Source: Nannocystis pusilla
GTDB taxonomy: Bacteria > Myxococcota_A > Polyangia > Nannocystales > Nannocystaceae
Reading direction: 5' to 3'
DNA: 64,000 bases
NCBI RefSeq assembly: GCF_026626665.1
Contig: NZ_JAPNKE010000002.1
Coordinates: 538,501-602,500 of the forward strand
Part shown: piece after piece, positions 18,150 through 27,178 of the stretch
Position numbering within the stretch: the first letter of the stretch is position 1
How the letters are laid out: each line of letters opens with the position of its first letter
Position numbers and translations under genes: made by a program
The notes under the pieces: generated by a model
Databases searched by the model: none
What the model was told of the DNA's origin: nothing
Seen by the model: the letters and a program-made list of their open reading frames with translations, nothing else

Positions 18150-18781
18150 ATGACCCCCTCCATGGCGATCCAGGACCCACTGAGTGACTACGGATTGGTT
18201 CGGCGCTGGAACGAAGGCGACAAGGCCTCTGGTAGCGAGCTGATCAATCGTCACTTCGACGCGCTCGATCGGTTCTTCCGCAACAAGCTGTTCCGCGACG
18301 GCGCCGACCTGCGCCAGTTGACGTTCGAGCGGATCTGTAAGCACCGTGCCAACTTTCGCGGCGAGTCGTCCTTCCGTACGTATTTGTTTAGCGTGGCGCA
18401 TCACGTGTTGATTGACCACCTCCGCAAGCACGTGCGTGAATCAGCCGACTTCGACCTCGAGGGGCTGGCCGATCTCGGGGCCTCTCCGAGCAGCCTCGTC
18501 AGCCGCTCGCGTGAGCACACGCGCCTTGCCCAGGCATTGCGCGAGATCCCGCTGAAAGAGCAGATTGTCCTCGAGCTTCACTACTGGGAGGACTGCTCGA
18601 TGGATGAGATCGCGGTGATCCTTGAGATCCCGCCCGGTACCACGAGATCGCGCGCCCAGCAGGGCCGGGAGAAGCTGCTCAAGAAGCTGTCCAAGAGTCG
18701 CTTCCTGGCTCGCCCCGTTAATCGGGGGACATCGAAGCCTGGCTGGCCAGTCTGCGGGACCTGATCCGCCGCAAGAGGTGA
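18150..18781 (+). CDS. ECF-type RNA polymerase sigma factor
   Basis: About 210 residues. Region 2 is visible as LINRHFDALDRFF followed by FRTYLFSVAHHVLIDHLRKH, and region 4 as LKEQIVLELHYWEDCSMDEI then IPPGTTRSRAQQGREKLL, the usual promoter -35-binding helix-turn-helix. Near the end the frame changes at a G5 run (about 18724-18728). Adding one G gives the C-terminus DIEAWLASLRDLIRRKR with stop at 18779-18781, only four bases before the kinase start, while the uncorrected frame ends in an unlikely tail. ECF factors next to Ser/Thr kinase-TPR genes are common in myxobacteria and planctomycetes, where the kinase is thought to control the sigma factor. Start 18150 or 18162. Confidence 0.85.
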
Positions 18782-20620
18782 CGTTGTGGCGACCGACGAC
18801 GAAGAGACCCGCGGTCTGTCCGCGGAGCTGGGCCTCAGCCTCGTGCGCGCGCGATTGCTCGGCGCGCCGAACCCGATTGTCGGCAAGTACGAGATCATTG
18901 AGGAACTGGGAGAGGGGGCCTACGGGACTGTCTTCTGCGCCCGTGACGGCGAACTGAACCGAAACGTCGCCGTCAAGGTCTTTGACGAGACCGCGACGGC
19001 CGAGACACGTGCCGCGATCATGGCCGAGGCGAAGGCCCTGGCCAACTTCCAGCACGCTCACATCGTCACGCTGTACGAGGTGGCGAGCGTCGACCAGTCG
19101 TTGTACGTCGTGATGGAGTACGTCGACGGGACGACGCTCGCACGCTGGGAAGCCGAGCCCGGCCGCACGTGGACGGAGATCCTCGGCGCGTACCTGGCCG
19201 CGGGCGAGGGGCTCGCGCAGATCCACGCGCGGGGGTACATCCACCGCGACCTAAAGCCCGAGAACGTGCTGGTCGACGGCGCGGGCAACGTCAAGGTGGC
19301 CGACTTCGGGTTGGCGCGGCGGTACGTAGATCGACAGGAGGAAGTGGCGCCGAGGGACGGAGCAAGCTCCACCTACTTTTTGGACAGCCCCTTCAGCGCC
19401 CCCGAACTCCGTTCCGGAGGGCGAGCGACGGAACGAAGCGACCAGTACGCCTTCTGTGCTGCCTTGTGGCTGGCGCTCGGCGGGTCGCTACTTCCCGTAC
19501 GCGCGCCACCGGTGCCTCGGGGGCTGGTCCGTGCCCTCAGCCGCGGCCTGCAAGAGCAGCCGGAGACGCGATGGGCCTCTATGCGCGAACTACTTCGCGT
19601 TCTGCAGCCCAAATCACGCCGTCGCGCAGCGATCATCCTGTCGTCCGTGCTGTTCCTGATCATCGGCCTCAGCCTCGGCATGTTACTGAGCCGCGAGCGC
19701 TTCAGCGTCGAAGCCGCGTGCCAGGCGACGCGCGACGATCTCGACGTGCTCGACCTCGACCGCCGACGCGAGTTGCTCGACCTCCGCTTTCCGGCAGAGG
19801 CCCCGCGGATCGACGAGATGATCGATACGTTGCGCGCCGGATACCAGGGCGTTAGCCAAGAGCTATGTACCCTGGCTATGGGCGGTGTGACTGGCTCCGA
19901 GCAGTACCTAGCTCAGAGGACATGCCTCGAGGACGTTCGCAGCCGCCTCGGCGCGATGCTCAGCCTGGCCGAGACCGACATGACCGTCACGGCCGTCGAC
20001 GTCGTTACGCTGCTTGTGGACATCCCGCAAGCCGACGCTTGTCGAGCCGCTTCGGAGTTCGGCGCGACTATCGGCGACCGCTCGATCCTCGTGCAGATAC
20101 GGGACATCGCCCCGCTACGCCGCAGGCTTGCCGAGGCCGAAACCCTCGAGCTGATCCGCCGTCGCCGCGAGGCCGGCGACATGATTGAGGCGCTCCTGCC
20201 GGAGATCCATCGTGCCGGCGATCCGCGACTCCTGAGCCGGGCGTTGACGCTGTACGGCACCAGTCTCGTGTGGCGTGAGCGGCTTGGGGCCGCCGCGGAC
20301 GTGCTCAAGCAGGCGTACGAGTTGGCCTTCACCCACAAGGCGGACGACATCGCCGTCGAGGCGGCGGCGATGCGCACGCACGTCCTCGGCTTCAAGCTGC
20401 TGCGGTACGATGAGGCGATGGCGAGCGCTCACGACGCCGAAGTGCTGATCGAGCGTGAGTCGCTGCCTGACGTATACAGCGGGCGGGTGGACATCGAGCG
20501 CGCTCGAATCTCCCGTCGCAAGCACCGGATAGAGGAGGCGCTCGCCATCAACCGCGCGGCCGTCCGCAAGCTCAAGGACGCGGTCGGACCCAATTCGCGC
20601 CGGAGGCTGCGCCCGATGAC

Positions 20621-20625
20621 GGGTA
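20621..20625. repeat. Target-site duplication, left of IS copy 2
   Basis: GGGTA, matching 22727-22731. Confidence 0.85.
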
Positions 20626-20654
20626 CGGAGCCTGTCAATGACTTTGAGACACGG
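20626..20654 (+). repeat. Terminal inverted repeat, transposase-distal end of IS copy 2
   Basis: Begins CGGAGCCTGTCAATGACT and ends TGAGACACGG, identical to the right end of copy 1 read on its minus strand. Confidence 0.8.
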
Positions 20655-22154
20655 TGCTGATCAGGTTTAGTGAATGTGAGATTTCACCGGAGAGGTGCTC
20701 CGAAGGTGGATCCATCGCGATGCACCTGTCCGTAAGGACATGGACTTCGTACTCGCGAGGGCCGCGCTCGGGGCGGCCCGGAGGGTTGATGTAGACCGCG
20801 GCGGCAGGCCGGTGCGGCGTGGGTCTTCCATGGACGAAGCGCTCCGGGTGGGCGGCGTAGGCGGCGTGGAGGGCGGCAGTCCGGACGGACAGGACGGCCT
20901 CGGTGCGGCCGTAATGCACGTCCGCGGGGGCGAGGAAGGCGATGCCGGAGTGACGGTGGTGGTGGTTGTAGCCGTCGATGAAGCGGGCGCAGAAGGTGTG
21001 TGCTTCGTCGTAGGAGGCGAAGCGGTCGGGGTAGTCGTGGGTGTACTTGAGGGTCTTGAAGTGGGCCTCGGAGTAGGGATTGTCGTCGCTGACGTGGGGC
21101 CGGCTGTGCGAGCGGCGGGCGCCCAGGGCTTGGTAGAGGTCGGCGAGCTCGCGGGACGTCTGGACGGCGCCGCGATCGGCGTGAATGGTCAATTGATCAG
21201 GTCTAATTGTTGTTTGTCGTAGGTGGTGCGGAGCAGGCGCGCGGCGAGGTCGGCGCTCTCGCGGTGCGCCAGGGTCCAGCCGACGACGCAGCGGCTGTAG
21301 ATGTCGAGCAGGACGTACAGGTAGTAGTATTGGCCCCGGGTCGGTCCTCGCAGCCAGGTGACGTCCCACGACCACACCTGGTTCGGCGCGGTCGCCAGCA
21401 GCTCGGGGCGCTTGTACTCGGTGTGCCGCCGCTGCTGCCGGCGCTCCCGGACCTCGCCATCCTGCGCGAGCAGGCGATACATCGTCCGCGCGCTGCACAC
21501 CCAGCGCCCCTCGTCGAGCAGGAGCGCCACGATGACCTCGGGCGCCTTGTCGACGAAGCGCTCGCTGTGCAGCATCTCCAGCACCTCCTGGCGCTCTCCA
21601 GGGCTCAGCGCTCGCGGCGTCCTCCGCGGTCTCGGCGACTTCACCGGCGCGGGGCGGCGACGGCGGTACACGGTGGCGCGCGAGACGCCCAGCGCCTCGC
21701 ACGCCTGCCGCAGACCTGTCCTCTCAGACAGCTCGCCCGCCTGCGCGATCAGGTCTTCTCGGACGGCTCGATCGTCGCGAGCGGGATCCCGAGCAATTGC
21801 GAGACTTTTTTGGACGTCGATGATCAGCTCCGCCGTCTCGAGCTTGTGCTCGAGCTGCGCCACCCGGCGGCGCAGGCGCTCCAGTTCTTTCTGCTCGGGG
21901 TCCTGCTTCGGCTTCGGTCCACGCTTCTTCGGCTTCAACGCCCCCAGGGTACCCTCGTCCCGCTGGCGCCTCCAGGTCGACAACAGCGAGCTGTACAGGC
22001 CCTCCTTGCGCAGGATGGCGCCGATCTGTCCCTCGCTCGCGTGGTCGGTCTGCGCGAGGATCTTCAACTTGTACGCGGGCGTGAAGCGGCGTCGCGGCGT
22101 CTTCTCGGCGGTCTCGGGGTTAGGCTCTCGTGCTTGAGTCGCCATCAGGTCCAT
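20635..22154 (-). CDS. IS3-like transposase, copy 2, with frame break near 21208
   Basis: The same protein as in copy 1. Here orfA and orfB are fused in one frame across a six-A run (VQKSLAIARDPARDD), and the break comes later: one A is missing after DKQQ, so the frame hits a stop (LDLIN) before the second catalytic Asp. The downstream frame (IRPDQLTIHADRGAVQTS and SEAHFKTLKY) continues to 20635. Each copy thus carries one lesion at a different site. Given the many homopolymer errors in the window, neither lesion proves the element is dead. Confidence 0.75.
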
Positions 22155-22217
22155 GCCTCCGTTGCATCGCCCGATTCCAGGTAGAACTCCACCCTCAGGT
22201 GCTCTTCGCGGGGCATC

Positions 22218-22628
22218 GAACCCGGCGAAGCAAGGATTTCGATCGGGCTACACCGTTGCTGACTCGTCGCATCGCCGGCCGACGATCTCGACCCGCTCTC
22301 ATCCCGCCTACTCGACGGCTCCTCGTTGCTCCTCGTTTCTGAAGGCGCGCCTGATGTTCGTGGTCGCCGCAGGCACAGCAAGACTTTCGACCGGACTACA
22401 CCGTTGCTGATTCGTCGCATCGATGGCCGACGACCTCGTCCTGCTCACACCCTGCCTACGCGATTGCTCCGGGCTGCCGCTCTCTTGGAAAACCCTCCTG
22501 GTGCTCGATGCCGCCGCAGGCGCAGCAAGACTTTCGACCAGACTACGCCGTTGCTGACTCGTTGCATCGGCGGCCAACGACCTCGTCCTGCTCACACAAC
22601 GCCTACTCGATTGCTCCGGGTTGCCGCT
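22218..22628 (-). repeat. Degenerate tandem repeat inside IS copy 2
   Basis: The same three-unit block as 8825-9235 in copy 1, inverted. One extra A in the third unit breaks the frame that is open in copy 1. Boundaries are approximate. Confidence 0.75.
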
Positions 22629-22697
22629 TCTCTGGATGGTTGGTTTGCTCATGCTCTGGATTCACGGACTCGCCCTGCTCTCTAAACTTCGCGGGGA

Positions 22698-22726
22698 CCG
22701 TGTCTCACAAGACATTGTCAGGTAGG
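22698..22726 (-). repeat. Terminal inverted repeat, repeat-block end of IS copy 2
   Basis: On the minus strand it begins CCTACCTGACAATGTC and ends TGAGACACGG, as at the left end of copy 1. Confidence 0.8.
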
Positions 22727-22731
22727 GGGTA
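22727..22731. repeat. Target-site duplication, right of IS copy 2
   Basis: GGGTA, matching 20621-20625; keeping a single copy restores the kinase-TPR frame. Confidence 0.85.
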
Positions 22732-23718
22732 TCGCCCAAATGCTGTTCTCCAACCTCGGACAGCTCGACCTTGCCGAGGCGGCATTCCTTCAACTGCAAG
22801 AGGTGGCGATAGAGACCTACGGGCGAGGCTCGCCCTACCAGGCGATCGCGCTCGGCGGTCGCGGCGAGATCGAGGTCGAGCGCGGCTTCCCCGAGCTCGG
22901 GGCCGCTTGGCTTGCGGAGAGCATCGAGATGTTCGGCCACCAGATTTCGTCTCGCGATTATGGTCCGATGTCGAACTACAACGCGCTCGGCCGAGCTTTC
23001 CTTCACGCTGGGGACCTGACCGCGGCGACGGAAGTATTCCAGGAGTGCATCGCGCTCAACGAGTACTACTTCTTCCCTGTGACGACGTTTCTATCCGAGT
23101 CGTTGACTGGACTCGGGCAGGTCGAACTCGCTCGCCGGGACTTTCGCGCGGCTGCGGAGTACCTCGAAGAAGCGCTGATTCTGCGGGAGGGCAACCCGGC
23201 CCTCGACCTGCCGCACGAATTGCCGGAGACTCGGCTCGCTCTCGGCTTCGCCCTGTGGGGCGCGGGCCTCGAGCGCGAGCGGGCGCTCCGTTTGATCCGC
23301 GCATCGGAGTTTGAGCTCGAGCATCCGCGCGAACCGTGCTATTACTGCGCCGTTTATCGTGCGGAGCTCGAGCGATGGTTCGGCGAGAATCCGGATGCGG
23401 CGGCCATCAGTGAGCCGTTGCGTACTCCGGCCCCCGCCCGGCTCAACATGTGGACCAATGCGCCGCGGTGGAAACGCGAACAGAAGGGACGGGCGATGTA
23501 GAATTCCGGTAGCGAAAGGAGCCGCCGCCCGCGCCGAGGTCGATGGCCGGCGAGGCCAGCAGCTCGAAAAGCATCGCGCGTGGAGCGGCTCGCGTTCCAG
23601 GGCCCGGATTTAGGCGGGGCGTGAGCCCCGCCGCGGGTGCATGCCGGCCGACCTCGCCGTCGCGCAGGAGGCACAGCCCGCCGTGCGAGTCCGTCGCGGG
23701 GTCGGGCGTCCACTTCGT

Positions 23719-25944
23719 TCATGCTCGCGGCTGTCGCGGGATCTCGGGGACGTGCCCGAGGATGTAACAGACGCCGTGCGGGAGCCGGCGAGCGAGCACG
23801 CCGCGCAGGAACTCGACCGGGTGCCAGGATGAACCGACCCAGAGAAGGATCGGGAGCAGCACTGACAGGATGATCATGCTCCATCCGACGAGCAGTAGGC
23901 GCAGCCGGTGGGGCCGTGCGCGCTGTTCGTCGACGAGCTTCAACCTGGCTTCGAGGCCATGTTTCTCGTCCGCACTCGCCTCAGCATGCGCCTGGTCCAG
24001 CTTCCTCCGCTCGCGCGCCAGGGCTTGATGGCACGCGAAGTCGAAGTACCAGATGGGAACGCCGAACAGCGCGATCCACAGGACGACGTTGATGAATAAT
24101 CCGACGCCGTGGGACAGGTTGGCCGGAACCAGCGCCGGGCCGGCGAGAAAGAAGCGAGAGCCCTTCTCGTTGTTCGACAGGCATACAAGGCAGGACCACA
24201 TCCCGCCGATCGCAGCGAGCCACAGCGCTGCCAGCAGTGGCTCGTCGAGCCGCCCGAGCCCCATGCGATGATTGCGGTCGGAGAAATCGAGCCGTAGCTT
24301 GAGCCGCCCCATCTCGCTGATCGCCGACACATGCACGCCGATGAAGAAGAGCAGCTTGGCCACGGCATAGAGGCATATGAAGACGAACGTCGTCTGGATC
24401 AGCAGCCCGATCCCGACGAAGGGGAGGAACCAACCGCGCTGGTGCTCGTCGCGCGAGCCGCCGGTGATCGTGCGGACGAAGCAGTCGTCGCGGTCGGCGG
24501 GGCACAGGTCGGCTTCGATTGGCAGCGGCGAGATCCCGCCGGCACTCAGCTCGCCGAGCGAGTAGCCCTCCAGCAGCGGAGCTTGGCGGGCCTGAACCCA
24601 ACCGAACACCATGTGGTTCCAGCTCTGATACTCGCCGTATACGACGAGCGTCGCCGCGAGCAGGGAGAGGAGCGGTGTCAGCACGCGAAATACGCGGCGA
24701 TTGATCCTGGCGTACCACACAACCGCCGATTCTCGCGGTCCGTTGTCTGACGAGCCCGCGACCTCAAGCCGCCGGGTCTCCGCCGCCGATTTCAAGTACA
24801 GGGTCGCGCGCTGGAGAAATACGCCGAACGCGAACAGGAACAGCGGCGCTCCCGTCAGGTACCACAGGCCATGCGGTAGCTCTGCGAGATAGCCGTAGAT
24901 GAACCAGTCGCTGCGCTCGCCTGCGTCCACGACGACCTTGACGCACGCCGCACCGGCGGCGTTGGCGAGCGCGAGCGCGACGACACCGAAGAGCATGTAG
25001 AGGATAGTCACCGCGCGTCCAAATCGCCGCACGCGCGCCGCGGTGCCAGAGAGCAGCCAGCGCCCGCCCGGAAACGACAGGAGCTCGCTCAACAAGGGGA
25101 AGCGGAGATCCTGCGGTCGCTCCGCTCCCCGCTCGCGGGTTGGCGGCGGCATGACAGGCGGTGGCGGATCGACGGGAGACTCCCGGACGGGTGATGTGGG
25201 CGGGGCGCTCGGCGAGGGCGGCGTGACGGGCGGGGCCGCGACGGCGGCCGGCTCCGGGACGGGCAAGGCCGGCGGGGTGCTTGGTCCTACGGTAGGAAGA
25301 TCGACGGCGAAGCGCGTGGCGACCGCCCGGATGAGCTCGAATTGCGACGGACGGTGCTCGGCGAGCCGGCGTACCGCTTCGCGTACGAGCCCGCGTACGC
25401 GCAGTACCTCGCACGCCGTGAACACAGCGTGCGCCACGGGTGTGTTGTCGCCGGGCACGTGCTGAATGAGCTCTACTCCTTGCGGCATGTACCTGAGGAA
25501 GATCCGCAGGTCGGCGGTCGAGGAAAACAGCTCGCGCAAGAGCGCGTCTAGGGCGGCCGCCGGATCGGCGTCCGACTCGGCGACGATCGGCGGAAGCGCG
25601 TGCGGCGAGCCATTGGGTCCCGCGTCCCAGCGCCGGCTCAGCTCACGCAGCGACGGGAACTTGACCGCATCGTCAATGATATCGGTCCAATCGCGGAGGT
25701 AAGCCGAGAAGTCCGCATGGTATCGAGCGCGATAGTCTGTCGTGTCGCCCACACGCAGAAGCGCCTCGGCGAGGGTGTCGCACAGGTCGAGGAAGTGCTC
25801 CCGCCTGGCGTCTACGATCGCGCTCGCTTGCTCGCCGAGATCGCCCTCGTACTTCTCGATCGCGTCGATGACGGCGCGGTTGGCTTCGTCACAAGCGCGC
25901 CGGAGTTGGAGGATCAGGTCCGGTGAGGGTTCAGGGTGCGTCAT
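23719..25944 (-). CDS. EAD1-containing multi-pass membrane protein
   Basis: 741 residues. An N-terminal helical region (1-125) is followed by an EAD1-like domain at about 131-208 (FSSTADLRIFLRYMPQGVEL, then VRGLVREAVRRLAEHRP), a Pro-rich linker (218-280) and a membrane part with about seven hydrophobic segments, such as TILYMLFGVVALALANAAGA, LPFVGIGLLIQTTFVFICLY and LLVGWSMIILSVLLPILLWV. A charged coil (ARERRKLDQAHAEASADEK) precedes the last segment. The architecture fits a membrane-acting effector addressed through EAD1. It is the second gene of an operon: its ATG overlaps the stop of the small gene at 25941-26170. It is convergent with the kinase-TPR gene. Membrane and EAD1 calls good; effector role inferred. 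Confidence 0.75.
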   Translation of the reverse strand: MTHPEPSPDLILQLRRACDEANRAVIDAIEKYEGDLGEQASAIVDARREHFLDLCDTLAEALLRVGDTTDYRARYHADFSAYLRDWTDIIDDAVKFPSLRELSRRWDAGPNGSPHALPPIVAESDADPAAALDALLRELFSSTADLRIFLRYMPQGVELIQHVPGDNTPVAHAVFTACEVLRVRGLVREAVRRLAEHRPSQFELIRAVATRFAVDLPTVGPSTPPALPVPEPAAVAAPPVTPPSPSAPPTSPVRESPVDPPPPVMPPPTRERGAERPQDLRFPLLSELLSFPGGRWLLSGTAARVRRFGRAVTILYMLFGVVALALANAAGAACVKVVVDAGERSDWFIYGYLAELPHGLWYLTGAPLFLFAFGVFLQRATLYLKSAAETRRLEVAGSSDNGPRESAVVWYARINRRVFRVLTPLLSLLAATLVVYGEYQSWNHMVFGWVQARQAPLLEGYSLGELSAGGISPLPIEADLCPADRDDCFVRTITGGSRDEHQRGWFLPFVGIGLLIQTTFVFICLYAVAKLLFFIGVHVSAISEMGRLKLRLDFSDRNHRMGLGRLDEPLLAALWLAAIGGMWSCLVCLSNNEKGSRFFLAGPALVPANLSHGVGLFINVVLWIALFGVPIWYFDFACHQALARERRKLDQAHAEASADEKHGLEARLKLVDEQRARPHRLRLLLVGWSMIILSVLLPILLWVGSSWHPVEFLRGVLARRLPHGVCYILGHVPEIPRQPRA

Positions 25945-26170
25945 TCTCGGTTGCGAGCGCCGTCATGCTCGCTCCGTGACGGTTTCTCCGCAACGGTAGC
26001 CTCGCGCGCGTGCGCCTCGGACGTTTGCGCCGCCTCAGTGGTCCTTTGCGCGGCAATCTTCGCCATCCGCGCAGCAACCAGCCGACGCGAGTGCTCGAAC
26101 GAGTCGTGCGCTGCGTGCAGCCGCCCCTGCACCGGCGGGCCGGGGTTCTTGGGATCTTTGGGTTGCTCAT
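25941..26170 (-). CDS. Small charged protein (about 76 aa) co-transcribed with EAD1 membrane protein
   Basis: ATG 26170 gives MSNPKDPKNPGPPVQGRL if one base is restored in the C-run just after the start; the uncorrected frame instead gives an Arg-rich tail. The rest is a helical, charged stretch (RLVAARMAKIAAQRTTEAAQ; HAREATVAEKPSRSEHD). The stop overlaps the start of the next gene (ATGA), which is strong support for this frame. It may be an antitoxin-like or accessory partner of the membrane protein. No family recognised. Confidence 0.55.
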
Positions 26171-26607
26171 GTTGCCCTCAATATAGCGCCACGAGGTAGA
26201 TCCCAACGGGGTGGCGCGTCGAGCAGCATGGGACGTGGCGCGTGGGAGCGCTTTCGACTGCCGGACGCGGCGGTCGACGCCGCGCCGGACGTGGCGGACC
26301 GATCACCCCGGCGCCCCACCAGCGAGCCGGTGTTGCTCGGCCAAGGCGCGCGACTGAGGGGATCTGCGAGCTGCGGGGTTCGGTAAATCTGGAGCCAGCC
26401 CTACCAGGGCCCGGTCCGGCGGCGTGCACAGGCGGTTACATCGGGGGCATCGCCGTAACGACCGTGGCCGAACGCTTAGCGGACGACGCATGCTGCGGTT
26501 TCGCCGCGCGGCCGAGGCGTGGTGGGCCGATCCCCCAAGGGTCGTGGAGGATCTCAGCCTGCGGGACGCTCGGCTCATACACCGTGGGGTGGACGGGCCG
26601 AGCCCCT
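26171..26607. other. Intergenic region, 437 bp, no gene seen
   Basis: It is upstream of the small gene at 25941-26170 and downstream of the ORF at 26608. Frames here are high-GC chance ORFs. No clear promoter, repeat or RNA gene seen. Confidence 0.4.
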
Positions 26608-26946
26608 TCAAAGTGGCAATTCGGCCGGTTCCTTCCAGCACGATGCGAGCCGCTCGATGTCTTCCTGATGGGCGAGAGGCGCGAGCGCCTGGATCCAGGA
26701 GTCCTCCTTCGTCTTGTGCATGTAAGCGACGAACTGGTCGACCAAGCTAGCGAGGGATCCATCGCCTTCCGGGCACTCGCGCCGAATCGCGTCAGCGTTT
26801 GGCAACGTGGAGAACCAGCGCCGCATGGCCATCACGTTGTCGAAGACGTGCTCGAGCAGCCGGTAAGCCGTTTGCCGAGCGTCACGGTCCTCCGGGGACG
26901 ACCGCGGGTCGAAACACCGCCGCCAGCGGGCGCGCAGAGCTAGCAC
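26608..26946 (-). CDS. Hypothetical helical ORF, possibly a gene fragment
   Basis: GTG 26946 gives 112 residues with convincing amino-acid order: ARQTAYRLLEHVFDNVMAMR, GSLASLVDQFVAYMHKTKED and LAPLAHQEDIERLASCWKE. The frame extends upstream without a stop to about 27045 (HEIELARIEARRRHAQSTW) but with no ATG there, so either the start is lost to an indel or this is a remnant of a longer gene. It lies just before the CHAT gene on the opposite strand. Family not recognised; a small helical adaptor domain would fit the setting. Confidence 0.4.
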   Translation of the reverse strand: MLALRARWRRCFDPRSSPEDRDARQTAYRLLEHVFDNVMAMRRWFSTLPNADAIRRECPEGDGSLASLVDQFVAYMHKTKEDSWIQALAPLAHQEDIERLASCWKEPAELPL

Positions 26947-27178
26947 TTTTTTGGGCGGCAGCGGCCGCCAGGTCGATTGTGCATGGCGTCTACGTGCCTC
27001 GATCCGCGCGAGCTCGATCTCGTGGAGCCGATGGCCTCCGGGTCATGCTGGGCTGAGGGCTTAGCTAGGCGTTGCGCACCAGCGGCTGCTGCTCGCGCGG
27101 CGTCGCAGACGAGGGCGTGGAGCAGGCGGCGCGGCGGACTGTTTCGGTTCGGTCCGCGGCAGGGCATAATCGCGGGCA

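Larger units (their letters stand above)
20626..22726 (-). mobile_element. IS3-family-like insertion sequence, copy 2 (inverted)
   Basis: A 2101-bp element nearly identical to copy 1 but in the opposite orientation, flanked by the 5-bp duplication GGGTA (20621-20625 and 22727-22731). The duplication differs from that of copy 1, so this is a separate transposition. It lies in the TPR part of the kinase gene. Small differences from copy 1: six A instead of four at the orfA/orfB junction, one A fewer at about 21208 and one extra A in the repeat block. Confidence 0.9.
18786..23501 (+). pseudogene. Membrane Ser/Thr kinase-TPR gene split by IS copy 2
   Basis: The gene runs 18786-20625 and 22732-23501; joined with one GGGTA it is exactly 870 codons. 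The kinase is complete: G-loop GEGAYG at 42-47, Lys64 in VAVKVF, HRDLKPEN at 153-160, DFG at 173-175 and SAPE at 204-207. One membrane segment follows (about 281-301, IILSSVLFLIIGLSLGMLL), then a long outer part with TPR-like helices continuing after the IS (DLAEAAFLQLQEVAIETYG; AGDLTAATEVFQECIAL). The junction reads RPMTGIAQMLFSNLG. It follows the ECF sigma gene and probably regulates it. The insertion leaves kinase and TM intact but cuts off the distal TPRs. Confidence 0.85.

Noticed and set aside
8727..22726. Composite transposon carrying the helicase and kinase genes between two IS copies
   Set aside because: Each IS has its own 5-bp duplication and splits a gene that is whole on both sides, so the copies moved singly.
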